64,000 nt of DNA from Fodinibius sp051746985 (lineage in GTDB: Bacteria; Bacteroidota; Rhodothermia; Balneolales; Balneolaceae), in contig JBNJFP010000003.1 of the NCBI GenBank assembly GCA_051746985.1, positions 1 to 64,000 of the forward strand, given 5' to 3'. How positions within the stretch are numbered: the first letter of the stretch is position 1; every line of letters begins with the position of its first letter. The notes below the pieces were generated by a model, which was not told where the DNA came from, ran no database searches, and saw only the letters and a list, made by a program, of their open reading frames with translations. The position numbers and the translations under genes were made by a program. Shown one piece after another: positions 34,128-43,555 of the stretch.

Positions 34128-35078
34128 ATGAGTGAAGAGATGAAGGCATCATATTTTGAGGAATTTGGCGAACTGGATAACATTCAAACCGGAACGCTTA
34201 AGCGCCCGGAACCCGGTGAAAGTGAAGTGCTCGTCCGCGTGAAAGCGGCGGGCGTAAATCCCGTGGATGCCGCTGTAGCCCGTGGCATGCTGAATGAAGT
34301 AATTCCCGCAGAGTTTCCCGCTGTACCCGGGTGGGATATGACCGGCGTTGTTGAAGAGTGTGGCTATGCGGCGCGTCGTTTTGAGGAAGGCGATGAGGTG
34401 TATGCTTATGCGCGGCGTCCTACCGTTCAGCATGGAACGTTTGCTGAATATGTGGCCATCCCGGAAAGCTATCTTGCCAAACGGCCCCAACAGATTTCGA
34501 TGGAGGCTTCCGGGGGAATTCCTTTGGTAGGGTTGACGGCGTACCAGTCGCTGTTCCAGTTTGGAAATCTCCAAAGGGGAGATACGTTGCTAATTTTGGG
34601 TGGTTCCGGCGGAGTTGGAACCATGGCGATCCAGCTGGCTAAAACCATTGGCGCAAAGGTGATTGGCGTAGCCGGTGCCCAAAATCAAGACTATATGAAA
34701 GAACTCGGTGCTGATGAGACCATTGACTACAGCGCCGGCGATGTAGGTGAGGCCGTCAGAGAAGTGGATGCCGATGGGGTTGACTTTATTTTTCACTGTT
34801 CGCGCGGTGATTCTCTGGAACAAAGTATTGATACCTTGAAAAGTGGTGGACAGTTAATATCGATTACAAACCGTAATCCGGATATTCCTGAAGATATTAG
34901 TTTTCAATACGTATTTGTTGAACCCAATGCCAAGCAGTTGAAGCATATCCAAGAGCTGGCTGATGATGGTCAGATAAAAGTACCGGTTTCTAAAACCTTC
35001 GATCTTGATGAGGTATGTACGGCCTTGCAAGAAATTGAATCGCTCCATACCAGAGGCAAGACCGTGATTACACCCTGA
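34128..35078 (+). CDS. Zinc-free medium-chain NADP-dependent oxidoreductase (quinone oxidoreductase-like)
   Basis: A 316-residue medium-chain dehydrogenase/reductase of the quinone oxidoreductase (QOR) group. Features are the GroES-like N-terminal part with VKAAGVNPVDAAVARG and PAVPGWDMTGVVEECG, the Rossmann motif ILGGSGGVGTMAIQLAK and GADETIDYS. No zinc-ligand pattern is present. It reduces quinones or enones with NADPH. It stands as a single gene ended by a terminator; an upstream 112 bp gap carries its promoter. Confidence 0.93.
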   Translation: MSEEMKASYFEEFGELDNIQTGTLKRPEPGESEVLVRVKAAGVNPVDAAVARGMLNEVIPAEFPAVPGWDMTGVVEECGYAARRFEEGDEVYAYARRPTVQHGTFAEYVAIPESYLAKRPQQISMEASGGIPLVGLTAYQSLFQFGNLQRGDTLLILGGSGGVGTMAIQLAKTIGAKVIGVAGAQNQDYMKELGADETIDYSAGDVGEAVREVDADGVDFIFHCSRGDSLEQSIDTLKSGGQLISITNRNPDIPEDISFQYVFVEPNAKQLKHIQELADDGQIKVPVSKTFDLDEVCTALQEIESLHTRGKTVITP

Positions 35079-35106
35079 TATGGGCAAAAGTCCTAATAAA
35101 AATTGT

Positions 35107-35140
35107 AAAGGCCGGCGGCTTTATCCGTCGGCCTTTTTTA
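35107..35140 (+). terminator. Rho-independent terminator after the oxidoreductase
   Basis: Stem AAGGCCGGCGG..CCGTCGGCCTT with a 5 nt loop and a T6 tract, about 29 bp past the stop codon. Confidence 0.85.
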
Positions 35141-35187
35141 TTGGTACATGCTACCCTGAGGGGTGACAATATGTTTAAATATGAGTG

Positions 35188-35553
35188 TTAATTTGCTTGA
35201 TTCAGCTTATCTCGGCTTGCATAAGAAACAGCCAGCACCCCAAATAAGGTAATGGGCGTAAGAATAGCTGATAAAGGATCTCCGGTAGAGGCGTGGGCAA
35301 TAGCTGCAGAAATCATATTGAAACTGAAGCCGGCATATACCCACTCTTTAAATCGCCTTGTAATGGGGGCAAGGAGCAGAACCACGCCTATAATTTTTGC
35401 AATCCCAAGCTCAATGCGAAAATAATCGGGAAAACCGAGATGTTCGAAGGTTTGAACCATATCGGGACTCACAAAATACATGATCCCGCTAAAAAGCATC
35501 ATGGCGCTAAAAATTCCGGTTGTTATCCAATAAAGTATGTTCAGTTTTTTCAT
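35188..35553 (-). CDS. DoxX-like family membrane protein
   Basis: A 121-residue protein with four predicted membrane helices, of the DoxX-like family: YWITTGIFSAMMLFSGIMYF, GFPDYFRIELGIAKIIGVVLLL, WVYAGFSFNMISAAIAHA and a final LFGVLAVSYASR. DoxX-like proteins are associated with redox or oxidative-stress responses, but their activity is not settled. It lies 43 bp downstream of the VOC gene on the same strand. Confidence 0.88.
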   Translation of the reverse strand: MKKLNILYWITTGIFSAMMLFSGIMYFVSPDMVQTFEHLGFPDYFRIELGIAKIIGVVLLLAPITRRFKEWVYAGFSFNMISAAIAHASTGDPLSAILTPITLFGVLAVSYASRDKLNQAN

Positions 35554-35596
35554 TAAGTAAGGTAAATCTAATCTTTAATTACGGTTAGTGAATACG

Positions 35597-36091
35597 TTAT
35601 TTATCAAGTTCTTGTAAAAGATCGTTCAGTTTGAGTGGTTTTGTGATCATTTTGACAGAGCCGTTGGGGTCATATTCCCATTGTTCTTTGGGGCGATCGC
35701 GGTACAGCTCTACCCCATTCCCGTCGGGATCATCAAGATAAATCGCTTCTGAAACCCCGTGATCGCTGGCCCCGCTGATAGGATAATCATGACCGATCAG
35801 TCGTTGCAGTACTTCGGCCAGATCTTTTCGGCTGGGATACAGAATAGCTGTATGATATAACCCCGGACTATTTTTGGGAGCCGGTGCTCCACCTTTACTG
35901 TGCCAGGTATTTAGCCCGATGTGATGATGATACCCTCCGGCCGAAAGAAAAGCCGCATTTTCACCGTACATGGTGGTTAGTTCAAAACCAAGAAGGTCGC
36001 GGTAAAATTCGAGTGCCCGATTTAAATCCGAAACCTTTAAGTGAACGTGTCCGATACGTGTCTCTGCCGGAGTGGTATAATCGTTAGTCAT
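35597..36091 (-). CDS. VOC family protein (CatE-like, glyoxalase fold)
   Basis: A 164-residue vicinal-oxygen-chelate protein. It begins with IGHVHLKVSDLNRALEFYRDLLGFE and continues with YHHHIGLNTWHS, LYHTAILYP and LDDPDGNGVELYRDRP, which provide His and Glu metal ligands. The resemblance is to one-domain relatives of Bacillus CatE (catechol-2,3-dioxygenase), which usually have two VOC repeats. The substrate is unknown. It belongs to a small minus-strand group (Crp, VOC, DoxX) that looks like a detoxification unit. Confidence 0.88.
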   Translation of the reverse strand: MTNDYTTPAETRIGHVHLKVSDLNRALEFYRDLLGFELTTMYGENAAFLSAGGYHHHIGLNTWHSKGGAPAPKNSPGLYHTAILYPSRKDLAEVLQRLIGHDYPISGASDHGVSEAIYLDDPDGNGVELYRDRPKEQWEYDPNGSVKMITKPLKLNDLLQELDK

Positions 36092-36197
36092 AAAATTTTC
36101 TTAGATGCAGTGTGAATTGTTTCCTAAAATAGCGAATTAGGACTCGTTTTGTCATTGATACTTATCAGAAAATGACGTTGATAAATATCAAAATGGG

Positions 36198-36773
36198 CTA
36201 TTGGTTCATCTGGCTACGGACCCGGCTCAGGGTTTCGGGACTCATCCCAAGATAAGAAGCGACCAGGTTCAGAGGCACACGATTCATAAATTGTGGGCTG
36301 CGTTTGATCAGGCGGGTATATTTCTCTTCGGCCGTACGTCCCAGAGCATTTTCGACCCGTTGTTGGAGTGCTACATAGGCATTTTGGATGATCATTCGCT
36401 GGTAACGTTCGTAAGCTGGAATTTCCTTCATCAGTTTCTCATGATTATCGTGATTAATCAGTAACAGCTCGGCCTCTTCAAGCACCTCAATGTTTAGCGT
36501 TGAGGGAGTGTTCGTAAAAAAGCTGTGCAGGTCGGCAATCCACCATCCTTCAAAGCCAAATTGCATCACATGCTGATTTCCTTTTTGATCTACAGAATAC
36601 GAGTAAAGGGCCCCCTTCTCGATGAATGCAATTTGCCGACACACGTCGCCCTCCTGAAGGAGGAACTGTCGCTTTAACATGCGTTTGGGGCGAAAACTGT
36701 TTTTGCACCGTTCCCATTGGTCATCCGTCAGTGATACATTTTCGTGGATACTCTTATACAGTTGCTCAAACAT
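36198..36773 (-). CDS. Crp/Fnr family transcriptional regulator (second copy)
   Basis: A 191-residue regulator with a cyclic-nucleotide-binding-like domain (about residues 25-115; RQFLLQEGDVCRQIAFIEKGALY) and a short C-terminal HTH (VPLNLVASYLGMSPETLSRVRSQM) of the type common in Bacteroidota Crp relatives. It is 106 bp upstream of the VOC and DoxX genes on the same strand, which it probably controls. It is distinct from the Crp/Fnr copy at 20918. Confidence 0.92.
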   Translation of the reverse strand: MFEQLYKSIHENVSLTDDQWERCKNSFRPKRMLKRQFLLQEGDVCRQIAFIEKGALYSYSVDQKGNQHVMQFGFEGWWIADLHSFFTNTPSTLNIEVLEEAELLLINHDNHEKLMKEIPAYERYQRMIIQNAYVALQQRVENALGRTAEEKYTRLIKRSPQFMNRVPLNLVASYLGMSPETLSRVRSQMNQ

Positions 36774-36865
36774 AAGCTCAAATTTGATACCGGTTTTTGA
36801 GCAATGTATCGGTTCTCGGTTTGATTATCCATCCACAGAAAAATCAAGATATAAGAGCATTAAAA

Positions 36866-36895
36866 AAGCGGATCCCTTATGAAGAGTATCCGCTT
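36866..36895 (-). terminator. Intrinsic terminator of the YceI gene
   Basis: Stem AAGCGGAT..ATCCGCTT; on the minus strand the descending arm runs into a T6 tract. It lies 27 bp beyond the yceI stop codon. Confidence 0.8.
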
Positions 36896-36921
36896 GGAAT
36901 ATGGTGATGTTCGTCAAATAA

Positions 36922-37461
36922 TCAATTTTTGACCAGCTGCACATTGAGCTGCAGTTTTATTTTATCACCTACAACCACATTTCCGGCTTCGGTTACTGCA
37001 TCCCAGGTAAGGCCGAATTCCTTTCGGTTGATGGTACCGGTGATTTCAAATCCCGCCTTTGTATTTCCGTAGGGATCGCCGACGGTTCCTCCGTGGGTAA
37101 CATCCAGGTCAATTTCTTTGGTAAGGTCGCGGATGGTCATATCACCGGTCACTTTGTATTCATCGTCGCCGATTTTTTCAAATGCTTTTGACTCAAATGT
37201 AAGCTCGGGATATTCTTCCGCGTTAAAAAAGTCGTCCGACTTCAGGTGCTGATCGCGGTCGTCGTTATTGGTAGAAATACTGTTAATATCAGCAGAAAAG
37301 TAGGCCTCGGCATTTTCAAAACTGTCTCCATTAGCTTCTATCTTTCCCTCGAATGATTTAAAACTTCCGGTTACGGTCGAAATGACCAAGTGCTTTACTT
37401 TAAATTGAATTTCAGAGTGAGTGGGATCAATTTGCCACAAAGTTTTTGTCGTAGTAGTCAT
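36922..37461 (-). CDS. YceI family protein (cytoplasmic form)
   Basis: A 179-residue lipocalin-like YceI protein. Family features are WQIDPTHSEIQFKVKHLVISTVTGSF at the start, DDRDQHLKSDDFFNAEEYPELTF and the C-terminal KEFGLTWDAVTEAGNVVVGDKIKL. Members bind polyisoprenoids or other hydrophobic ligands. Many are periplasmic, but this one lacks a signal peptide, so it should stay in the cytoplasm. It is a single gene with its own terminator. Confidence 0.93.
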   Translation of the reverse strand: MTTTTKTLWQIDPTHSEIQFKVKHLVISTVTGSFKSFEGKIEANGDSFENAEAYFSADINSISTNNDDRDQHLKSDDFFNAEEYPELTFESKAFEKIGDDEYKVTGDMTIRDLTKEIDLDVTHGGTVGDPYGNTKAGFEITGTINRKEFGLTWDAVTEAGNVVVGDKIKLQLNVQLVKN

Positions 37462-37700
37462 GGTAATTAATTTGATGTTAAACTATTTTGTTCGATTCTA
37501 ACATAGCACATATTTACTGGTGATCCATTGATATTTGACAGGAAATTCTCTTGATATATGTCAAGATTCGTGGGTCGGTGTACTTGACAGTAGTTAAGAC
37601 GTTGCCGGATCTATATTAGTTGCGGGGAAAGTAACAGACAGAATTGATCAAGGCACGATTGTACTTGTGGGAATCGTTATTTAAGCTTCACCCTTTTTGA

Positions 37701-38021
37701 TTAACTGTTAATAATACCCATTTCCCTTACACTGTTATAGTCAAAAGTTTTACTATCCATCCACGTTTGATTGGTTTTTTTTATGATAACCTGGTAGTGA
37801 ACACACTTTTGATCGTCAAAATAGATACACAATACTTCAAGCTGTTCATCTTTTTCCTTGATAAAACCCATTTTATTACCCCATTGATCCAGAAACGTAA
37901 AACCGCGATTCTCTGCTAAATTGCGGCAAAAACTTTTGGGTTGGCCTATTAATTTTTCAAGGGTATTTTGTACCAGTTTTGTTTCGCTGGAATTTAAGGT
38001 GTTTTTTTGCTGGAAAAGCAT
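37701..38021 (-). CDS. Hypothetical small protein
   Basis: A frame of 106 residues from the ATG at 38021, or 122 from a TTG at 38069. I do not recognise it. It is rich in Lys, Gln, Asn and aromatic residues, with no signal peptide or membrane segment. The C-terminal half alternates hydrophobic residues (QLEVLCIYFDDQKCVHYQVIIKK), like a small beta-sheet domain. Flanks are AT-rich and gene-free on both sides. Base composition is lower in GC than its neighbours, so it may be foreign or not a gene at all. Confidence 0.5.
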   Translation of the reverse strand: MLFQQKNTLNSSETKLVQNTLEKLIGQPKSFCRNLAENRGFTFLDQWGNKMGFIKEKDEQLEVLCIYFDDQKCVHYQVIIKKTNQTWMDSKTFDYNSVREMGIINS

Positions 38022-38320
38022 CTTTAAATGTATTTTAAACTCTCTCTGATAAAACAATGTATAATTCAACAGTACAAAAAATCCAATTTAAAAGCTATAG
38101 AAATAAAATGTATTATTTTTTAAATGGGGATTTTCTTTGAAATGATAAATAGTCTATTCCAATAATATGCATTGTTAATAAGGTGAAAAAGCAAAATAAT
38201 CGGGTACGAAATGATATGCTTATTTTGTAATAACGTGTGATTTAAGATATAATAATTCGAAGATAGAGCTTTGTTCAGCGTGTTGGGATTCCTTTCAATA
38301 ATATTAGGGATGTAGGTATC

Positions 38321-39676
38321 ATGATTAAAACCAGATCATTATTACTGTCGGCTATCGTCGCTTCGTTGGCGGGGTTTTTATTCGGATTTGATACCATCGT
38401 CATTTCGGGAGCTGACCGGCCAATACAAGAATTATGGCAGACCAGCGACCTTTTTCATGGCACCTTTATCATGTCTATGGCGCTGTGGGGAACGGTGATC
38501 GGCGCGCTGTTTGGTGGTATCCCCTGCGATAAGCTGGGGCGAAAAAATACACTGTTTGCCATCGGAGTGTTGTACCTGCTGTCCGCATTGGGATCTTCAC
38601 TGGCGCCCGACCCGTATATTTTTTCTTTATCGCGTTTTATCGGGGGATTGGGCGTAGGAGCCTCCTCGGTAGCAGCGCCCATATATATTTCCGAGATCAC
38701 CCCGGCCAAAGATCGCGGGCGATTAGTGGCATCCTATCAGTTTAATATCGTACTTGGGATCTTAGTTGCTTACATATCGAATTATGTGATTGGCACTTAT
38801 TTTGATGATGTGGCCTGGCGATGGATGTTGGGAGTAGAGGCGGTACCCGCTGCCATTTATGCCTTTTTTGTGCTGGGCATACCCGAAAGTCCGCGGTGGT
38901 TGGCGCTTAAGAAAAATGATGATGCAACGGCAAGAAAACTGCTCGAGCAGCTTAATCCCAAAGCCAATATCGAGCAGCTTATGGCAGATATCAAAGCATC
39001 TACAAAAAAGGTTACCGATGCTAAATTCTTTTCAAAGAAGTACAGCTTTCCAATTATGCTGGCATTTCTGGTGGCGTTTTTCAACCAGTGGTCGGGCATT
39101 AACTTCGTATTGTATTATGCACCGCGCATCTTTGAACAGGCCGGCGTTTCAGCAACAGAAGTGCTGGGAGCATCCATCCCACTGGGAATCGTCAACTTGC
39201 TGTTTACCATGCTGGGGATGTACCTGATTGACCGCGTGGGACGAAAGCAGCTGATGTACTACGGATCATTCGGATACATACTGTCGCTATCGGGTGTTTC
39301 ATGGGCCTTTTTTAGCGGCGCCGAGGGCGGAATCGTTGTAGCGTTTGTTTGCTTTTTTATTGCGGCGCACGCCGTGGGGCAGGGAGCTGTTATTTGGGTG
39401 TTTATTTCTGAAATCTTTCCCAATAAAGTCCGCGATTCTGGTATGTCATTGGGATCGGGCACCCACTGGATTTTTGCCGCCATCATTACGCTCATAACTC
39501 CAACCGTGTTGAGTGCCTTTTCGGGCGGAACCATTTTCGCTTTCTTTGCTTTCATGATGTTCTTGCAGCTCCTGTTCGTCTGGAAAATGATGCCCGAAAC
39601 CAAGAACAAAACATTGGAAGAACTCGAAAGAGAATTACTGCCCGAAGAAGCAGAGCTGGAAGGAAGCTGGGAATAA
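38321..39676 (+). CDS. Sugar porter (MFS, XylE/GLUT type)
   Basis: A 451-residue major facilitator with 12 predicted membrane helices, of the sugar porter family. Signatures are GFDTIVISGA in helix 1, the DKLGRK loop, RFIGGLGVGASSVAAPIYISEI (the PIYISE motif), PESPRWLALK at the end of the first half, QWSGINFVLYYAPRIF in helix 7 and the C-terminal PETKNKTLEELE. It imports a hexose or pentose, probably by proton symport. A PfkB sugar kinase gene follows 46 bp downstream, so the imported sugar is probably fructose or a related ketose. Confidence 0.95.
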   Translation: MIKTRSLLLSAIVASLAGFLFGFDTIVISGADRPIQELWQTSDLFHGTFIMSMALWGTVIGALFGGIPCDKLGRKNTLFAIGVLYLLSALGSSLAPDPYIFSLSRFIGGLGVGASSVAAPIYISEITPAKDRGRLVASYQFNIVLGILVAYISNYVIGTYFDDVAWRWMLGVEAVPAAIYAFFVLGIPESPRWLALKKNDDATARKLLEQLNPKANIEQLMADIKASTKKVTDAKFFSKKYSFPIMLAFLVAFFNQWSGINFVLYYAPRIFEQAGVSATEVLGASIPLGIVNLLFTMLGMYLIDRVGRKQLMYYGSFGYILSLSGVSWAFFSGAEGGIVVAFVCFFIAAHAVGQGAVIWVFISEIFPNKVRDSGMSLGSGTHWIFAAIITLITPTVLSAFSGGTIFAFFAFMMFLQLLFVWKMMPETKNKTLEELERELLPEEAELEGSWE

Positions 39677-39722
39677 CAACCTTAAAAAATTGGACTAAGA
39701 TAAATTAAGTAGTAACAGATTT

Positions 39723-40607
39723 ATGAGTGAAAAGAGCAAGGTTATGTGTATTGGTGAAGTGCTATGGGATTCCCTGCCTTCCGGCTTGTACCTGGGCGGT
39801 GCCCCTTTGAATGTGTGTTACCACTTAAATCAATTGGATATTGAGTCTGTCATCGCCAGTAAAGTAGGTAAAGACCGGTTGGGCAAAGAGGCCGTTCGGC
39901 GGATTAAAATGATGGGTATTTCTACCGAATTAGTGCAGTACGATGATCAGCACGAAACTGGGTTTGTAGGTGTGGAGCTCACTCAAAACGGAGATCCCGA
40001 TTATTCTATCCTGGAACCCGTGGCATGGGACTTTATTAGATATACCGAACGGCTTGAGCAGGCTGCAGATAATATTTCGGCAATCGTTTTTGGTTCATTG
40101 GGACAGCGTAATAAAATTAGCAGAAAAACGATCCAAAAACTCTGGCAAAGTGATGCCCAGCTGATTTTTGATATGAATATTCGAAAACCATTTGTCAACA
40201 AGGAAGTTATTTGCCAGTCGCTGGAGATAGCAGATATCGTAAAGTTGAACGAAGATGAGCTCAACTATTTAATTCAGTGGTATTCGTTGTCCGGCGGTCC
40301 GCACAATGCTGTTGAAGAGCTGACCGAGCAGTTTAATTGTTCTACGATCTGTATTACCAAGGGGGCCAATGGGTCTATGTTGTTTAGGGATGGGCTTTGG
40401 TTTGAGCACAAGGGGTTTCCGGTTAAGGCCAAAGATGTAGTGGGGGCGGGTGACGCCTTTTTAGCTTCGTTGCTGCACGGTATCATCAAAGGGAAAAGTG
40501 GCGAAGAGATGCTGGTCTGTGCTAACGCCACAGGTTCTCTGATAGCTCAAAAAGACGGCGCTACTCCCGAGTATAATTTGGGAGATGTAAAACAAATGAT
40601 GGTATAA
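39723..40607 (+). CDS. PfkB family carbohydrate kinase (fructokinase-like)
   Basis: A 294-residue ribokinase-fold kinase. The N-terminal substrate region reads CIGEVLWDSLPSGLYLGGAPLNVCYHL, as in fructokinases, and the C-terminal ATP/catalytic motif KDVVGAGDAFLASLLHG carries the catalytic Asp. It phosphorylates the sugar brought in by the adjacent porter. The substrate is inferred from neighbourhood and the GGAPLN pattern. A 465 bp gene-free stretch follows. Confidence 0.92.
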   Translation: MSEKSKVMCIGEVLWDSLPSGLYLGGAPLNVCYHLNQLDIESVIASKVGKDRLGKEAVRRIKMMGISTELVQYDDQHETGFVGVELTQNGDPDYSILEPVAWDFIRYTERLEQAADNISAIVFGSLGQRNKISRKTIQKLWQSDAQLIFDMNIRKPFVNKEVICQSLEIADIVKLNEDELNYLIQWYSLSGGPHNAVEELTEQFNCSTICITKGANGSMLFRDGLWFEHKGFPVKAKDVVGAGDAFLASLLHGIIKGKSGEEMLVCANATGSLIAQKDGATPEYNLGDVKQMMV

Positions 40608-41072
40608 AAGATCATTTTTGGGCATATATCATAATATTTGACTATTTGAGCGGGTAGTATAAATAAGTCGAAAACTGTATAGTAGAGTATGGAAAAGTAG
40701 GATCTGGTGAAGGTTTTCCGCAGTCTTTCAGGCAACGTGGTTAATCCATGTTGAGATGAAACTCGGTTAGAATATAAAAGTGTCTAAGTGGTTATATAAA
40801 GCAATAATAGTTTGACTTTCTGTGAATGATTGTTTTCTATAAGTTGAATGCTATTAGGTTATAGCTGGTTTAGCCAATTGAAAATCACGGTTAAAAGAGT
40901 GAATAAGCTAATATTCATTCAATATTTATCTGAGAGGGTTAATTTATTTAACGGTCAATATTAACTAAGTAGGTTTCGATGTGCGAAAACACAAATTAAA
41001 TATTGGTGATATAAGACCGTTATATTTTAAATATTGACCAATAAAATTTCACATTTCACGAAGTAAATACTG
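40608..41072. promoter_or_regulatory. Gene-free region upstream of gntR with inverted repeats
   Basis: No gene is seen in these 465 bp. The last 120 bp hold nested inverted repeats: AACGGTC (40950-40956) with GACCGTT (41015-41021), and GGTCAATATT (40953-40962) with AATATTGACC (41030-41039). The inner ATATTG element recurs at 41000-41005. Their place directly before the GntR-family gene suggests autoregulatory operators, possibly a looping pair. This is inference from sequence symmetry only. Confidence 0.5.
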
Positions 41073-41855
41073 ATGGACGAAATATCAGAACCATTACCAA
41101 AGTACTACCAAATCTATGAAAAGCTGTTAGGTCAGATTAAGAACGGAAAGTTCGAAGAATTCGACCGTTTTTACAGTGATACTGAACTGGTTGAAAAGTA
41201 TAACGTGAGTCGAGGGACGATCCGTGAATCTGTTAAGCTTTTGATTCAACAGGGTTATCTTGTTAGAGAGCAGGGAAAGGGTACATTTGTTCGGAAACCC
41301 AAGATTGAGCAGGATTCGGACAAGCTGATGGGATTTACTGAGCTGATGAAGAAAAATAATATTGAACCGGCTGCTCAAATTGTTAAAAAAGAGATCGTAG
41401 ATATTCCTCTTAAACTTACAAAGATGATAGGTCTTGAAGAGGATGCGCAACTCGTTAATATTGTGCGGGTCCGTTTCGGTGATGAGCAACCCCTTATCAT
41501 TGAACGATCTTATTTTGATAAAGAGCTATTTGCGCCAATTTTTGATTTGGATCTTGAAGCCAATTCCATATACGAACTGCTGTATAATCACACCAGTACC
41601 AGGCTGGGTGAGGCAAAGCAGCAAATTTCAGCTGTAAGCGCGGGACAAGAAGAGATGGAGTTGTTAGGCGTTGAATTAAATGCTCCCCTTCTGCTTATGA
41701 AACGATTGATTAAAACAAAAGACGGCAATTTTTTCCAATACTCAGAAGATATGTACCGTAGTGATCGGATAAATTTTGCAACTACTACTAAACCATACGA
41801 TCGACATCACGACAATCAAGGCGTTCCATTGGGTCTCGAAAATAACGGTTGGTAA
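41073..41855 (+). CDS. GntR family regulator, HutC/UTRA subfamily
   Basis: A 260-residue regulator with an N-terminal winged helix (residues about 8-76; DTELVEKYNVSRGTIRESVKLLIQQGYLVREQGKGTFV) and a C-terminal UTRA ligand-binding domain (about 90-240; GLEEDAQLVNIVRVRFGDEQPLIIERSYF, LLLMKRLIKTKDGNFFQYSEDMYRSDR). UTRA domains bind small sugars, sugar phosphates or phosphonates. It lies immediately before glpK, glpD and the SusCD genes on the same strand, so its likely ligand is glycerol-3-phosphate or a related ester. Candidate operators lie upstream of glpK and susC. Confidence 0.93.
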   Translation: MDEISEPLPKYYQIYEKLLGQIKNGKFEEFDRFYSDTELVEKYNVSRGTIRESVKLLIQQGYLVREQGKGTFVRKPKIEQDSDKLMGFTELMKKNNIEPAAQIVKKEIVDIPLKLTKMIGLEEDAQLVNIVRVRFGDEQPLIIERSYFDKELFAPIFDLDLEANSIYELLYNHTSTRLGEAKQQISAVSAGQEEMELLGVELNAPLLLMKRLIKTKDGNFFQYSEDMYRSDRINFATTTKPYDRHHDNQGVPLGLENNGW

Positions 41856-42000
41856 CTATTTGTTGGACAACCAGCTATTCCGCAATCCTTTCTGTTATAG
41901 CATTTATTCAAGGATTTTTGCGCTTTTAGCTACAATTCACAAATAAAACTCTTTATGGGATGACCCGCTCACTTGATTAGATGGATTCTATTTCATAAAA

Positions 42001-42018
42001 TGTATAAACAACTATACA
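42001..42018. promoter_or_regulatory. Candidate GntR operator before glpK
   Basis: Dyad TGTATA aacaac TATACA, ending 18 bp before the glpK ATG. The 14-base core TGTATA(A/G)ACAACTA recurs upstream of susC at 47710-47723 with one mismatch. The opposite-strand half GTTGTATAG is also shared. Spacing and symmetry fit a GntR-type site, but binding is unproven. Confidence 0.45.
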
Positions 42019-42036
42019 ACACTATAAGCATTTGCT

Positions 42037-43530
42037 ATGTCTGACAAATATATTTTGGCCTTAGATCAGGGTACAACCAGCTCACGGGCAATCGTTTTTG
42101 ATAAACAGGGAAAGATTAAATCATCTGCTCAAAAAGAATTTCAGCAGATATATCCCAACCCGGGATGGGTTGAGCACGATGGCAATAAAATATGGTCAAG
42201 TCAATCGAGCGTAGCGGCTGAAGCAATTTCTGAAATCGGTTTAAACTGGGATGATATTGCAGGTATAGGTATTACCAACCAGAGAGAAACAACGTTGCTT
42301 TGGGATCGAAAAACTGGCAAGCCTATTTATAATGCTATCGTATGGCAAGATCGCAGAACATCTGACTTTTGTGATGAGCTAAAAGAAAAAGATGGGTTAG
42401 TCGAAAAGATTCGCAAGAAAACGGGGCTCATTATCGATGCTTATTTCTCGGCAACCAAAATTAAGTGGCTGCTTGATAATGTTAGTGGAGCCCGCGAGAA
42501 AGCTGAAAATGGTGAGCTGGCTTTTGGTACGATGGATACGTGGCTGATCTGGAATTTGACGCAAGGTAGCACCCATGTAACCGATGCCACTAATGCATCG
42601 CGTACAATGCTATATAATATTAATGACGGTAAGTGGGACGATGAAATCTTGGATTTGTTGGATATCCCAAGAAACATCCTTCCCGAAGTGAAATCCTCAA
42701 GCGAAGTGTATGCAGAAACTGAAAATTTTGCTTCGAGAGTACCCATTGCTGGTATCGCTGGAGATCAGCAGGCGGCATTGTTCGGGCAACGATGTATCGA
42801 TTCGGGAATGGTTAAGAATACGTATGGAACCGGTTGCTTTATGATTATGAATACCGGGGATAAGCCCATAAAATCCGAAAATAATTTATTGACGACCATC
42901 GCCTGGGAAATTGACGATGAGGTGAGCTATGCGTTAGAGGGTAGTATTTTTGTTGCCGGCGCGGTGGTGCAATGGCTCAGAGATGAATTGGGAATTATCA
43001 ATAATTCTTCCGACGTAGAAGATCTTGCCGCTTCGGTTGAAGACAATGACGGGGTGTATCTGGTACCTGCTTTTACTGGTTTAGGTGCGCCTCACTGGGA
43101 TCAACATGCCCGGGGAACATTGGTGGGCCTTACCCGGGGGGCAAATGCTGGTCATATTGCCAGGGCGGCCCTGGAAAGCATTGCTTATCAAACAGTGGAC
43201 GTAATTAGTGCGATGGAAGCAGATTCTGGAATTGAGATAAAAGAGTTGCGTGTCGATGGTGGGGCTACTGCTAATGATATGCTCATGCAATTTCAGTCTG
43301 ATACGTTGAGGGTGCCAGTAGTACGTCCCAACACGTTGGAAACAACGGCTCTTGGCGCGGCTTACCTTGCGGGGTTGGCGGTAGGATATTGGGAAGACCA
43401 AGAGGAGATAAACAGACAGTGGAAAAAGGATAAAACGTTTACCCCAGAAAAGTCTGAGGAAAAAGTAAATGATTTGAAAACGGGTTGGCAACGTGCCCTT
43501 AAAACGGCCATGCATTGGGCATCAAATTAG
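42037..43530 (+). CDS. glpK: Glycerol kinase
   Basis: A 497-residue FGGY-family kinase that phosphorylates glycerol to sn-glycerol-3-phosphate. Diagnostic motifs are ALDQGTTSSRAIVFD, GITNQRETTLLWDR, AIVWQDRRTSDFC, GTMDTWLIWNLT, DATNASRTMLYN, GIAGDQQAALFGQ and NTYGTGCFM, all standard for GlpK. It is the first gene after gntR and is followed 25 bp later by glpD. No glycerol facilitator (glpF) adjoins, which is unusual; glycerol may arrive by diffusion, by a distant channel or through the membrane protein at the end of the locus. Confidence 0.97.
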   Translation: MSDKYILALDQGTTSSRAIVFDKQGKIKSSAQKEFQQIYPNPGWVEHDGNKIWSSQSSVAAEAISEIGLNWDDIAGIGITNQRETTLLWDRKTGKPIYNAIVWQDRRTSDFCDELKEKDGLVEKIRKKTGLIIDAYFSATKIKWLLDNVSGAREKAENGELAFGTMDTWLIWNLTQGSTHVTDATNASRTMLYNINDGKWDDEILDLLDIPRNILPEVKSSSEVYAETENFASRVPIAGIAGDQQAALFGQRCIDSGMVKNTYGTGCFMIMNTGDKPIKSENNLLTTIAWEIDDEVSYALEGSIFVAGAVVQWLRDELGIINNSSDVEDLAASVEDNDGVYLVPAFTGLGAPHWDQHARGTLVGLTRGANAGHIARAALESIAYQTVDVISAMEADSGIEIKELRVDGGATANDMLMQFQSDTLRVPVVRPNTLETTALGAAYLAGLAVGYWEDQEEINRQWKKDKTFTPEKSEEKVNDLKTGWQRALKTAMHWASN

Positions 43531-43555
43531 ATAAAAAAATTTAGGGTTTATACGA

